DNA from: Nematopogon swammerdamellus
Taxonomy: Eukaryota; Arthropoda; Insecta; Lepidoptera; Adelidae
Direction of reading: 5' to 3'
Assembly: GCA_946902875.1 (NCBI GenBank)
Contig: OX336343.1
Coordinates: 23,049,596 to 23,113,595 of the forward strand
Length of the DNA: 64,000 nt
Each line of letters opens with the position of its first letter. The stretch's first letter is position 1. Of this stretch, positions 52,742-63,162 are shown in pieces. The notes under the pieces are model-generated. The model was not told the origin of the DNA and ran no database searches. It was given only the letters and a program-made list of their open reading frames with translations. The translations under genes were made by a program, and so were the position numbers.

Positions 52742-53062
52742 GGAGCACTGACGTGGCACCAATTTCACCCGGTGTTATGGGCTGACATCACGGATGTTGT
52801 AGGTGATAGTTAAGGGATAAGACTCCCTTATTATATTACTAGGTGGTAGGGTTTAACCCGCCCCGGGTTGGTACCACCGCACTGAATGAAAGGTCGGTCG
52901 AAACGGCTATGTAAATAGTTTGTGTTTTCCGTCCAGTTTAGAGTAGCCGGCACGACCGAAGGGAAGCACTGACGTGGCACCAAGTTCACCCGGTTGTATT
53001 GGCTGACATCACGGATGTTGTAGGTGCTGTAGCCAATCGTGTCAGTTTCCATAAAAAAAAAT
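52742..53062 (+). mobile_element. 5S-SINE tail followed in tandem by an HPX-SINE composite
   Basis: 52742-52808 is a SINE tail (AGCACTGACGTGGCACCAAT..GTAGGTGA). 52811-53062 begins GTTAAGGGATAAGACTCCCT and runs through core and body to A8. Confidence 0.8.
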
Positions 53063-53089
53063 TAAACCAGCATTAGTGGCTGAGCCGAG

Positions 53090-53196
53090 GAACTGACACG
53101 GTTGGCTACATCATCTATAGTTATACCTAACATCCGCGATGTCAGCCCATAACACCTTGGTGAACTAGGTGCCATGTCAGTGCTTCCCTTCATTTC
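53090..53196 (-). mobile_element. 5S-SINE tail fragment
   Basis: AACTGACACGGTTGGCTACA to CAGTGCTTCCCTTCATTTC. Confidence 0.8.
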
Positions 53197-53197
53197 A

Positions 53198-53452
53198 ATG
53201 GGGATGGCAACAATGGCGAAATCGAATTCACCTATCACAGGCGCTGCTCTGTGGAACTAGCATCCCTTATTCCCCTGCCACCCGTCGTATCTCCGCATGA
53301 CTCGTCGCAGAGAGACTCAGCACACTTGTGTTGTTGACATTGGGCTTTTGAGAACCCATATCGGTTCTCTAAATCGTTTCTTTGTCGCACCGCTAGGGTG
53401 TGGGTGGAGCTGTCTTCCGGCGAGTGCTTCCCGAATCCTGAGTGTCTTCAAA
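53198..53452 (+). pseudogene. LINE C-terminal fragment
   Basis: CTGCTCTGTGGAACTAGCAT and TAAATCGTTTCTTTGTCGCA..CTAGGGTGTGGG match the LINE at 22880-23340. Translation gives LNRFFVAPLGCG then frame breaks. Confidence 0.65.
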
Positions 53453-53453
53453 G

Positions 53454-53735
53454 GTTTTTTTTTATGGAAACTGACACGCTTGTCTACATCACCGTGATGT
53501 CAGCCCATAACACCGGGTGAACTTGGTGCCACGTCAGCGCTTCCCTTCGGTCGTGCCGGCTACACTGAACTGGACGGAAAACACAAAATATTTACACAGC
53601 CGTTTCGACCGACGTTTCATTCAGTGCGGTGGTATGAACCCGGTCGGGTTAAACCCTACCACCTAGTAATACATATAAGAAGGGAGTCATATCCCTTAGT
53701 CGCCTTTTACGACATACACGATGTAGCCAACCATA
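53454..53735 (-). mobile_element. HPX head / 5S-SINE body composite
   Basis: TTTTTTATGGAAACTGACAC to ACCTAGTAATACATATAAGA, AGGGAGTCATATCCCTTAGT and CGCCTTTTACGACAT. Composite junction as at 27.96 kb. Confidence 0.8.
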
Positions 53736-53751
53736 TCTGGTTTCATAAACA

Positions 53752-53850
53752 AATCATAGTCACGCCTATTTCCCAGTGGGGTAGGCAGAGACAACGGATC
53801 TCCAAGTGCCACCATTCGGACAAACCTCTGCCGCCTCTTCAATGTATGTT
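53752..53850 (-). mobile_element. LINE 3' end fragment (CCCAGTGGG family)
   Basis: AGTCACGCCTATTTCCCAGT to CCTCTGCCGCCTCTTC, as at 35095-35215. Confidence 0.7.
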
Positions 53851-53974
53851 AGTTATTAGTACCTTTGAAGTAAGTTGTGAATATTCATTGTTCTTAAATT
53901 AACGGAAGATCTTTTGGTCTTTTCATAAACAACATCAACAAAGCATACAAAACATCACACGAAGGAAATTTGTT

Positions 53975-54420
53975 AGGGTTTCGTAGCCGGCGACGACCCT
54001 GACAGGAACCATTATAACATCCGTCCGTCTGTCACGTTTTTTTTATAGACAGCCGGCGCGGGTGTCTGTGCCCAATACTTCAACGGAAGATCAGACACAG
54101 CCAATAACACCATTCCTCGCGAGGCCACGCTCAGAGAGGCGCCATGCCGGCTATGAGGCGGACAAAAAGCTTGTCGTCTAATTTATTGACACGCCTTTTG
54201 AAGATTCCCTATAGGTGGTGGGGAACACACTCACCGGAAGACCGTTCCATATTTTCGCCGTTCAACACATGAACGATTTCGAAAAACGATGTATTCTTAG
54301 TAGTTGGGTGTCAACAACATATTATGGACGTTCCGAGCGAGTCCGGCGGGTGTGGCGGAAACGGATGGGGGCTGGAGGGATGAGGGGCGTGCGTTGTCCG
54401 AGGTGACTACTCCGGAGCGT
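53975..54420 (-). pseudogene. LINE C-terminal fragment and TETRA trace
   Basis: 53975-54035 contains a short TETRA-like tract (ATCCGTCCGTCTGTCACG). The minus strand at 54310-54150 reads KIWNGLPVSVFPTTYRESSK then GVSINLDDKLFV, a LINE C-terminal pattern. The rest, to 54040, is its 3' region. Confidence 0.5.
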
Positions 54421-54489
54421 AAAGCTTTACAAAGTAGTCTATTTCGTCTTTACGATATAAAAACTATTTTGAAGTTTATATTATATCTT

Positions 54490-54955
54490 GAACCATTATT
54501 GAGAAAAAAAAACCCGACCCTTAAAATTTAAAAAATAATTTCCGTTTACTTACTTAAAGAAGTCGGGGGATAGCTAAGTAAATTTCCGCGCAGTTCTGAG
54601 TTTTAATATTTAATTTACTTAGCGGGCCACCGACTCTTAAGCAAACGGAAACAATTTTGACTTTTAAATGTCGGGGGTTTTTTTTTATTTTAATTTAACT
54701 TTTATTTCAAGCTTTAAAAAAAACCGCATGTAAATCGGTTCACATTTCAAGATTTTTTGATTACTTCATTACTTCATTACAAAACTAGCTAAGAACCAGC
54801 CCGATTAAACCAGATTTCTAATTTAAAAAAAAAAACCCGCATTCAAATCGGTCCATCTGTTTGGGAGCTACAATGTCACAGACTGACATACTCATAGACA
54901 CACACACGTTAAACTTATTACACCCCTCGGTTTGCGTCGGGGGTTAAAATAGCAT
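54490..54955 (+). mobile_element. CCCCCGAC foldback element, copy 2
   Basis: ACCCGACCCTTAAAATTTAA, GAAGTCGGGGG, the inverted block ATGTCGGGGGTTTTT and the right end TTGGGAGCTACAATGTCACA to TGCGTCGGGGGTTAAAAT. Confidence 0.7.
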
Positions 54956-55075
54956 TCTAGTGGACTGCGGGCGCGCTGCGCACATTCGCTACGCATTCAA
55001 GAAGAAAAGCTCTACGGAACCCTCAGTGGGTGAACAGCGGTTCGCACTTAACAGGTTTTTTTTTTATAAATTAAG

Positions 55076-55430
55076 CAATCATGCAAACGCCGACACTCTC
55101 AAGCTCACGAAATTACATACAAGACGTTGCGACGAGTAGAGGCGAGCTTCCAACCATTAAAGCAACATTAATATAGTAATTTACACAATTTTCTTCCGTG
55201 GGTAGACTTTATCGAACCACACCGACCGATTCGTGTCGCGTTTCGGTTCATACAAGAATTCATACCACAGGTGACTCTATGAGGTGTTGCCGAGGTAGTT
55301 AAGTCGAGGTGTACTAACAAGCATTCCTTTGTTGACTTTGACTTTTGGTAGAGACGCTGATTTTGTTTTGATTATTATAAGCTTGGGTTTACATTGAGCG
55401 ATATTATTTTGGGGTCATAGTTAAATACAT
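55076..55430. other. No feature recognised
   Basis: Unique mixed sequence with no coding signal. Confidence 0.35.
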
Positions 55431-55750
55431 CTTTTTTTATGGAAACTGACACCGTTGGCTACATCACCTGCAACATCCGTGATGTCAGCCCATAACACCG
55501 TGTGAACTTGGTGCCACTTGGTTCCCTTCGGTCGTGCCGGCTACAATGAACTGGACGGAAAACACAGACTATTTACATAGCCGTTTCGACCGACCTTTCA
55601 TTCAGTGCGGTGGTACCAACCCGGGCGGGTTAAACCTTACCACCTAGTAATATAAGAAGGGAGTCATATCCCTTAGTTGCCTTTTACGACATACACGGGG
55701 AGAGATGCAGTGGGGCTATTCTTTTAAAGGACCGGAATCACACAGTACAA
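55431..55750 (-). mobile_element. HPX head / 5S-SINE body composite, complete
   Basis: From TTTTTTTATGGAAACTGACA to AAGAAGGGAGTCATATCCCT and GGGGAGAGATGCAGTGGGGC, ending CGGAATCACACAGTAC. Confidence 0.85.
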
Positions 55751-55761
55751 AAAAACGTTAT

Positions 55762-55920
55762 TTACTTGCCGCCACCCATAAGGTGTCTAACGACGCTCAT
55801 GAACATTCAGTCGTATACGGGGGTTGCGAATGCCATGCCGGCCTGCCTATTCACGCCCATCTCGAAGAACCCGAGACTGTACTCAAAGGCATGTAGAGGG
55901 TTCCAGAGTTTGTTTGATGT
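55762..55920 (-). mobile_element. LINE 3' end fragment
   Basis: CCACCCATAAGGTGTCTAAC, GGTTGCGAATGCCATGCCGG and AGGGTTCCAGAGTTT as in 31000-31150. Confidence 0.75.
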
Positions 55921-55944
55921 TTTATTTATATCTTTAAGTATTTA

Positions 55945-56045
55945 TAAAAAACCCCTGATCCTTAAAAAGTAAAAAAAAATCCGTTTACGCACTTAAAGAA
56001 GTCGGGAGGCCGCTAAGTAAATTCCCGTGCTGATCTTAGATTTTA
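55945..56045 (+). mobile_element. Fragment of the CCCCCGAC element
   Basis: AAACCCCTGATCCTTAAAAA and AAGAAGTCGGGAGGCCGCTA. Confidence 0.6.
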
Positions 56046-56056
56046 TATTTTATTGG

Positions 56057-56222
56057 TTTTTTTTTTTCTGAAAACTGACACGGTTGGCTACCTCACCTAC
56101 AACATCCGTGATGTCAGCCCATAACACCGGGTGAATTAGGTGTCATGTCAGTGCTTCCCTCCATTTCATGTCGGCTAGACTGAACTGGACGGAAGAGACG
56201 AACTATTTGCATAGCCGTTGCT
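56057..56222 (-). mobile_element. 5S-SINE, 5'-truncated
   Basis: T run, CTGAAAACTGACACGGTTGG to CTGAACTGGACGGAAGAGAC and ATAGCCG. Confidence 0.85.
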
Positions 56223-56450
56223 ATTGGTAGCCGGTTGAAATTTTCACAGAATATGTTATTATGCTACGTGTGCAAACTCTAAAGTAAAACAATAAATAAT
56301 ATGGAGGCGCTGACATGGCACCTAGTTCACCGAGTTGTCGTGGGCTGACATCACGACGGGTGCCTGTAGATGTTGTAGCCAACCGTGTCAGTTGCCAGAA
56401 TGAAATGTTACTCTTTCGTTGCCCTCGATAACCTTCAGAAAAAAACAATA
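56223..56450. repeat. TETRA trace plus SINE-tail repeat, copy 1
   Basis: AGCCGGTTGAAATTTTCACA is TETRA-like. 56270-56445 pairs with 57205-57395; both have GTGCAAACTCTAAAGTAA, a GCTGACATCACGACGGGTGC SINE-tail variant and CGATAACCTTCAGAA. Confidence 0.7.
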
Positions 56451-57175
56451 ATAAAAAACCGGCCAAGTGCGAGTCGGACTCGCGCGCCTCGGTTTCCGCA
56501 CCACAAAAAAAAATACATTGAAAAAAAACACGTTTCTTGTATGGGAACTCCCTTAATTTTTTACTTTTTCTATTCTTTATAATGTTAACTTTTATTTTAT
56601 TTTTTTATATTTGTTGTTATATATATTTTTTTTATGGAAACTGACACGGTCGGCTACATCACGTACAACGTCCGTGATGTCAGCCCATAACACCGGGTGA
56701 ACTAGGTGCCATGTCAGTGCTTCCCCCTTTGATCGTGCCGGCTACACTGAACTGGTCGGAAAACACAAACTATATATATAGCCGTTTAGACCGACGTTTC
56801 ATTCAGTGCGGTGGTACCAACCCGGGCGGGTTAAACCCTACCACCAAGTAAGATTAGGAGGGAAGGGACCTACAGTTTTACGAGGAATCCGAACCTCGCT
56901 CAGCCTCCAACGGTCAGCGGTCACCCATCCAAGTACTGACCGCACCCAGCGTTGCTTAACATTCAATAGCGACATTTGACTGTCTGCACCACTGAGCTAT
57001 CGAGGCTGACATATATCCGCCATAATAACACATATTCTGTGAAAATTTCAACGGGCTACCTATTACGGTTCAAGAGATACAGCCCTCGGACAGACGGACG
57101 GACGGACGGACAGACAGACAGACGGCGTAGGCTTAGTAATGGGGTTCCGTACCGGATACGGAACCATAATAACGG
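56451..57175 (+). mobile_element. TETRA element split by a full 5S-SINE
   Basis: Head CCGGCCAAGTGCGAGTCGGA. The interior runs to TTTGTTGTTATATAT, the SINE intervenes, and TETRA resumes ATATATCCGCCATAATAACA to GGGGTTCCGTACCGGATACG. ATATAT flanks the insert. Confidence 0.88.
56628..57010 (-). mobile_element. 5S-SINE, full-length, nested in TETRA
   Basis: TTTTTATGGAAACTGACACG to CACTGAGCTATCGAGGCTGAC. Head, 5S-like block, B box, core and tail are all present. Confidence 0.92.
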
Positions 57176-57204
57176 TAATAGATACAAGCGGTCAAACTTG
57201 GTGT

Positions 57205-57395
57205 GATTATAGTGCAAACTCTAAAGTAATACAATAAAAATAATAAGGAGGCTCTGACACGGCACCTAGTTGACCGTCGTGATGTCATGGGCTGACATCA
57301 CGACGGGTGCTGTAGATGATATAGCCGACTGTGTCAGTTTCCATATTTAATTTTTCTCTTTCGTTGCTACCGATAACCTTCAGAATTTTTTTTAT
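57205..57395. repeat. SINE-tail repeat, copy 2
   Basis: Pairs with 56270-56445 as described there; a duplicated locus or a short composite element. Confidence 0.7.
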
Positions 57396-57809
57396 AAAAA
57401 TGAAACTCAAAGTTTACCCTTTATTAAAAGGTTTCCTACAAAGCCTCCACGATTCCGCCGCCGCCATTAGCGGGGCGCTAAGCACAATGTAATAGTCGCT
57501 ATCGACCGATGGCATCGCAACTGCGAGCGAGCAGCGCGACAAATACATAATTACACATTTCGAATGCTATCTGATGGGCGGATGGAAGGAGCGGCCTACT
57601 GGAATATATTCTATTGTGCACGAGGTTTTCATGTAAATTACTTTGTGGTTTCGTGCTGTTTGATAGAGGAGACGGAGGTGTAGCGAAAGTGAGCGATGTT
57701 GATTTTTGGGCGTGCTAACCCGGGGAAGAATATTCACGCAAGAACGATCGTCGTGTCGACGACGGCGACGGTTCGCATTTTTGTAACCTCGTGCTGAAGA
57801 TCCACATCT
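57396..57809. other. Non-repetitive stretch
   Basis: Mixed-GC unique sequence (for example CGCCGCCGCCATTAGCGGGG). No coding frame supported. Confidence 0.35.
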
Positions 57810-58031
57810 TTTTTAAATGTAATCCGGCATGGGTGGCTGAGTCGGAGGGGCCAAAGCGCATGCTCCGACCAGCCAATATCACCTCCGAGAAGGTAGTTGC
57901 CATACCGGAGACATCCCTGGATTGCTGGCTATACTGGGCTAGAGGAGAACACAACCGAGACTGCTATGGGGCCATCTTACATCCAGTACGGTGGTATCAA
58001 CCCAGTCGGCAACAATTTGTGCCTACCACCT
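57810..58031 (-). mobile_element. Leu-SINE, truncated, tandem with the next copy
   Basis: TAAATGTAATCCGGCATGGG to CAACAATTTGTGCCTACCAC, cut in the core where the following copy begins. Confidence 0.85.
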
Positions 58032-58425
58032 TTTTTATGTAATCCAGTATGGGTGGCTGAGTCGGAGGGGCCAAAGCGCATGCTTCGACCAGCCAATATC
58101 ACCTCCGAGAAGGTAGTTGCCATACCGGAGAGTTCCCTGGATTGCTGGCTATACTGGACTAGAGGAGAACACAACCGAGGCTACGATCTGGCCAACTTAC
58201 ATCCAGTACGGTGATACCAACCGGCTGCAATTTAAGGCTACCACCTAGTAAGGGGCAAGGGAAGGGACCTACAGTTTTACACCGGTTCCGAACGGTGAAG
58301 CACCAGGCACGTAAATTTTTTCGTCAGAAAAAACTCATTGGTAGACCCCAACCTGATTTGAACCTTCGACCTCTCGCTTGAGAAACCGATGCCCAAACCA
58401 CTCGGCCACCCGCCGCGCTTAGTTA
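58032..58425 (-). mobile_element. Leu-SINE, full-length with tRNA-like head
   Basis: ATGTAATCCAGTATGGGTGG through the core (ACCACCTAGTAAGGGGCAAG) to the head. On the minus strand the head reads GGCGGGTGGCCGAGTGGTTT (A box) and GAAGGTTCAAATCAGG (B box), with CTCAAGCGAGAG between, as in class II (Leu/Ser) tRNAs. The reference copy for this family. Confidence 0.88.
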
Positions 58426-58576
58426 GCAGCTTTTGTTTAGTTAGCAAGACGTTATTTTATATTATAGTTTGCAAATCGTGAAACTTTATTATTGGCTATC
58501 TATTTTTTTTCTTTTATGTGTATGTATTATCTCATAAGTTAGCTATTAAGTTTCCTAATAAATAAATAATAAAAGT

Positions 58577-59010
58577 GGGTCGATATCGCCGTGCCGTACG
58601 ATGGTAACCTCGTCAGTAAAGAAGCAGAGAAGATGTTAAAGTATCTGGATCTGCAGCACGAGGTCACCAAAATGTGGCCCGTCGACTCGACCATCGTTGT
58701 GCCCATAGTCGTATCAGCGCATGGACTGATAGCGAAGAGCCTCGACGACCACCTTAAGAGGCTCTCGCTGAGTGGTTGGGTCAAGGGCCAGATCCAGAAG
58801 GCAGCCCTGCTCGACACTGCACGCATCGTCAGGAGGTTCCTCTCTTTGGGACCCGACCATCGGTAGCTTGCTTGGGTCCGCCCCGCAAGTGGTGGTGGAA
58901 ACTCCATTTGTTTTATAATAATTTTATATATATTTTTTTGTATTTTAGGTATAGTTGTATGTAAAATTATTGTAAATAGATGTGTGTGTAAAAAATAATA
59001 ATAACTGCAA
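58577..59010 (+). pseudogene. LINE reverse-transcriptase C-terminus with 3' tail
   Basis: The plus strand reads VDIAVPYDGNLVSKEAEKML, KYLDLQHEVTKMWPVDSTIV, VPIVVSAHGLIAKSLDDHLK, SGWVKGQIQKAALLDTARIV and RRFLSLGPDHR, then TAG at 58864. The D.a.P.D.N...KE.EK..KYLDL..E...MW and QKA.LLDTARIVR pattern is a well-known insect LINE C-terminus. Open across about 96 residues with an intact 3' region ending AATAATAATAA, so probably a fairly recent, strongly 5'-truncated copy. A tail relative is at 33300-33440. Confidence 0.85.
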
Positions 59011-59376
59011 GTCACGCACAGTTGTTTAACGACCAGGTAACATATTTCATCGCGTTATGCCTGTTCTAACATTTAGTTCGGTGTTCACATACTTTGATAC
59101 ACTTTCATTGTGTTTAATTTTTTAACTATTCAGGCGATGAAAGCCAAGTTGAAAATGTTATTGAAATGTCAACTTTTAAAAGGCTTTTATTATTTCGAAC
59201 GCAGATTAGGTGGACTCACGGAAAGTAACCATTAAATTCTAATGTCTCTATTCGACATTATTTTGTCCTCTGGGTCACGTTTTTAAAATCTATTAATAGT
59301 TTATTGATTATTTTCATTATGGGGAGTAAACAGCTTACGCTGATGACTGCATACACATTTATAGTTTCAGAAACAA

Positions 59377-59790
59377 ACGGCCAACGTCACAAAGAATAGC
59401 TGGCTAAGCTCAAGTGGCAGTGGGCTGGGCACGTTAGCCGAAGAGACGATGACCGTTGGTTCAACCGTGTCTTACACTGGCGGCCGTGGACAAGAAAACG
59501 GAGTGTGGGAAGACCACCCGGCAGGTGGGACGACATCAAGTACGTCGGTGGAAAGCAGTGGTACCGTATCGCTGAAGGCCGGGAGGACTGGAGGAAAATT
59601 GGAGAGGCGTATGTCCAGCAGTGGACGCTTACACGAGAAGTGGAAAGGGAAATTGGAAAACTATACTTACTTATCATCGTGTACTCGTATTGGATATGCG
59701 CCTTTTTGTAAATGTAAAAAAAGTGAAAAATTCAAATTATTTCCCTTACCAATACTCGTATTAAATATTTTTTATTAATTATAATTACTA
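59377..59790 (+). pseudogene. RTE-like LINE C-terminus, frameshifted
   Basis: Read in two frames: RPTSQRIA, then after a 4-bp GGCT insertion near 59401, KLKWQWAGHVSRRDDDRWFN, RVLHWRPWTRKRSVGRPPGR, WDDIKYVGGKQWYRIAEGRE and DWRKIGEAYVQQWTLTREVE. KWQWAGH..RR.D.RW and GRPP.RW.DD are RTE-clade hallmarks. The minus-strand relative is at 29151-29370. Confidence 0.85.
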
Positions 59791-60165
59791 TTCTATTTCA
59801 ATTTCCGAACTTACATCTGCTAATAATATTATTATTACTTTTTATCGATAATGTAATTTAATGTTTAACATTTTATATTACATGATACCTAATCCTCAAA
59901 GAAAAAGAAAATTTAAAATTCTAACAGTACTGATATTTTCCATTTCAAATCATTCATCACATTAATTTATTCCTCGAATTATTCGTTGCCTCAGCTGTAT
60001 TTCTCTCTGTGTGGAGCGGAGCTAATTTCATACATCTACCCCCTATGCCCTAATTGAATTTATTTAAAAATAATTATTAAAAAAAGCAACTCAACAAGTT
60101 TTTTTAACTGTATCTTCGTGCGTGCGAGCAAACTTCACACTCATGTCCTGATTCCTCATAAACGT
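59791..60165. other. No feature recognised
   Basis: AT-rich DNA. Confidence 0.4.
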
Positions 60166-60885
60166 TTGGGGCCGGTACTTGAAAAGAATAGCCCCACTGC
60201 ATCTCTCCCCGCGCATGTCGTAAAAGTCGACTAAGGGATAAGAAAATTCGTCAGCCTCGGTAGCTCAGTGGCGCGGTTGGTTAGTCAACTGTTATTAAGC
60301 AACGCTGAGCGCGGTCAGTGTTGGATGGGTGACCGCTCGACCGTTGGAGGCTGACCGTGGTTCGGATTCCACGTTAAACTGTAGGTCCCTTCCCTTCTTA
60401 CCTTACTAGGTGGTAGGGTTTATCCCGGCCGGGTTGGTACCACCGCACTGAACGAAACGTCGGTCGAAACGGCCATGTAAATAGTTCGTGTTTTCCGTCC
60501 AGTTTAGTGTAGCCGACATGAAATGAAGGGAAGCACTGACATGGCACGTAGTTCAACCTGTGTTATGGGCTGACATCACGGATGTTGTAGGTGATGTAGC
60601 CAACCGTGTCAGGTTCCATAAAAAAAAAAAAAACTGATCTGTGATTTAGGATAGGGATATTGACAAATTCTTTTGATGCCGTGCTAAAGGGCGACAGGCT
60701 TGCCACCTCTCACCTCGGCGTGGTCCTTCCACCGAGTCATGCAGCAGGTGGGTCTTCGTGCCTTACTTGCTGCTCGATAGTTATCTTGTCCTAATACTTT
60801 GCTAAACGTGGTTCTTGCAGCACAACGCCGATTACTCTGCTTACCGCGACTGTCGCGATACAGCGTGTGGTATGTATGTAGGTAG
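60166..60885 (+). mobile_element. HPX element interrupted by a 5S-SINE
   Basis: HPX start GTTTGGGGCCGGTACTTGAA to GACTAAGGGATAAG (60243), SINE, 35 bp of other sequence, then HPX resumes at 60668 with GATGCCGTGCTAAAGGGCGA to CAGCGTGTGGTATGTATGTA. The left hairpin arm is deleted (CGTGGTTCTTGCAGCACAAC). Confidence 0.85.
60250..60632 (+). mobile_element. 5S-SINE, full-length, inside HPX
   Basis: TCGTCAGCCTCGGTAGCTCA, 5S-like AAGCAACGCTGAGCGCGGTC, B box GGTTCGGATTCC, core, body and A13 tail. Confidence 0.92.
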
Positions 60886-60901
60886 AGTAATTATCCCCGA
60901 C

Positions 60902-60992
60902 CTGACATGGCACCACGTTCACCCGGTGTTATGGGCTGACATCACGGATGTTGTAGGTGATATAGCCAAACGTGTCAGTTTCCATAAAAAAA
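60902..60992 (+). mobile_element. 5S-SINE tail fragment
   Basis: CTGACATGGCACCACGTTCA to GTGTCAGTTTCCATAAAAAA. Confidence 0.88.
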
Positions 60993-61220
60993 ATATACCT
61001 GCAGCGCGAGTAGATTACCACCAGGTTGGGAACCACAGCCCTAAATGCTCCTGTGCCTTAGACAGCACATTAGCGCCATTACCGGAGCGGGCGGGGCTTA
61101 TCATTATTTTTGCTAGCACTAGATTTCTTTATGACCTGCAGCGGGAGTAATTTTTCGAAAATTACACCACTGCTGGATGATAAATTTGCTTAATGGTCAA
61201 ATTATAGACCATTTATTTTT

Positions 61221-61340
61221 TTTCTAGAATATTGATAGTGGCGTCGGCGTGCGGGATTCCGTGGTAGGGGTCCGCCAAACTAGTTTATATATTTTTTTCT
61301 AGAATATTGATAGTGGCGTGCGGGGTGGTAGGGGTCCGGC
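61221..61340. repeat. Direct repeat pair
   Basis: TTTTCTAGAATATTGATAGT GGCGT with a GGTAGGGGTCCG end occurs at about 61221 and again at about 61293, 72 bp apart. Confidence 0.8.
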
Positions 61341-61365
61341 AGGGGTCCGGCCGGGCGGGTCTGGC

Positions 61366-61672
61366 ACAAAAAACCGCCAAGCGCGAGTCGGACACGCGCA
61401 CCTAGGTTCCCACTACAAAAAAAAAAGAAAATACGTTTCTTGTATGGGGATCCCCCTTATTTTTTTTGTATTTTTTAGTATTTGTTGTTATATCCGCCAA
61501 AATAACAAATGTTCGGTGTAAAACCTGCTAGCTATTACGTTGCTAAATATACAGCTATCGGACGGACGGATGGAAGGACGGACGGATGGACGGACGGACG
61601 GACGGCCGGACAGACAGACAGACGCTGTAGGCTTAGTATTAATGTTCCGTACGGAGTACGGAAACCTAAAAA
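61366..61672 (+). mobile_element. TETRA element with expanded tract
   Basis: ACCGCCAAGCGCGAGTCGGA to ACGGAGTACGGAAACCTAAA. The tract at 61560-61625 reaches about 65 bp of GACGGACGGATGG units. Confidence 0.85.
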
Positions 61673-61734
61673 GTGCAATAATCCTATTTTTATTTGATTT
61701 TAATTTAATCTTTAATCACATAATTTCCCACCAA

Positions 61735-61890
61735 GTATAGTCTCGGGTCCTTCAAGAGAGGCGTGAATATAGGCACCTGTCAGGCCGGCATGGCATTCGC
61801 AACTCCCGCGAACGACGAATGTCCATGGGCGTAGTTGACACCTTATGGGTGGATCGGAGACACATTTCGCGCTTTCTATAAAAAAAAATC
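61735..61890 (+). mobile_element. LINE 3' end fragment
   Basis: TCTCGGGTCCTTCAAGAGAG, CTGTCAGGCCGGCATGGCAT and CGCGCTTTCTATAAAAAA. The plus-strand counterpart of 31000-31130. Confidence 0.78.
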
Positions 61891-62260
61891 ACAGATCTCA
61901 TGCATTACATGACCCTCGGGTACATTGAAAATGAATTTTAGGGCGTATTCAAATATAAGTGTATAGTGAGTCGCCGACTGTGAGCGTGCTGACTGTGAGC
62001 TATAAGAAGCAATTAGTCGGCCTCTGGCGAATTCGTATTCTCGCTGGAAATCGGGGACTATACTGAAGCGCTCGAAAAGACATTTTTAATGTCAAAATCT
62101 CTTCCCGTGCATGCCGAGCAGCCTCGACTGACTTCTCATCTAGCCCAGTATGGCCAGCTATACAAAGGGAAGAGTTTGCAACTGCCAACTTGCCTACAAG
62201 TCAATCAGCGCCTTCTATGAATGAAATTTAGCACCCAAATGTCACGGCTTAGGCCTATAA
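61891..62260. other. No feature recognised
   Basis: Unique sequence with no coding signal. Confidence 0.35.
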
Positions 62261-62530
62261 TATCTCACTAGGATACCAGTGGCGGCGCAACCAGTCGAGC
62301 TACCAACAAAATGTATACAGCTGTATGGAGGGTACCTCACCAGGACCCCTACCGTGCTAATTTTACTCGCACGACGAGTTCGAGCTGCGCTCGACTCGAT
62401 CGGTCGCACGAGGCAAATTATTTTGGTACCGGCGTGCAGGTGAGTACGTATGCGAGTGTCGACCAAGTGACGAATTCTCGATCGAGTGTCGATCTACCAG
62501 TCTTGCCACTATTACAATTTTTTTACTAAA
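62261..62530. repeat. CGAGTTCGAG-rich region, partner of 63700-64000
   Basis: ACGACGAGTTCGAGCTGCGC, CTCGATCGAG-type and GGTACC sites recur at 63740-63930. The two blocks may be ends of one element; the alignment is loose. Confidence 0.35.
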
Positions 62531-63162
62531 TGTATTATGCTACCTAGAATGCAAAGCGCTCATTTTGCTAGGTATCAAACGGTCAATATGGTATGTATAC
62601 TATTTTTCAGAATCTTTATGTTAATTAAAAGAGAAAAAGAGTATTGACTAAGTTGAAAAACGCGTATAAATTGAACACCCCGATATTTAGGAGTAGCTAT
62701 TTAGTATTAGTAAAAATTACATCGTGGCAACACACACGATGTTGGTTGTCGGTCGGTCAGCCAGCTGTGTGAGTGATGACGACATTCATTTTGAATCTCT
62801 TCCCCTCAACCCTCCGCCCTTCCTCCAGCCATATTACCTAGCCACAAAAATACCCCGATAACGGTACTAACGAGGTGAGACCGCGGTGAAGTGCGGGGGA
62901 AGCGCATTTATTCGAGGCGAGGTGCCTAGCATATAATGCCTATATAGATATTCCGACGGGTAATACATTGCTGTAGATACCTAACTATCTAAAAATAAAT
63001 AACTCCTGTATGTACCTACCTATTATTACCATATTTGGTTATACATTATAGCTCCACTACCGGTCACCTATAAATTAGTTACATAGGTAGGTACATACTT
63101 AGGTAGGTACTGACAAATTGATATGAGACGTGTACTTAAGACTTTATTACGCACTAACTACG
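62531..63162. other. No gene recognised
   Basis: AT-rich with a mixed patch at 62740-62930. Short TACCTA simple repeats near 63010-63110. Confidence 0.4.

Noticed and set aside
57977..58214. Protein sequences repeated at 20.2, 37.0, 57.8 and 58.0 kb
   Set aside because: They are translations of the Leu-SINE body; frames and lengths change between copies.
58591..58866. Host protein-coding gene of 91 residues
   Set aside because: Its sequence pattern is that of an insect LINE polyprotein end, followed by a retroelement-type tail.
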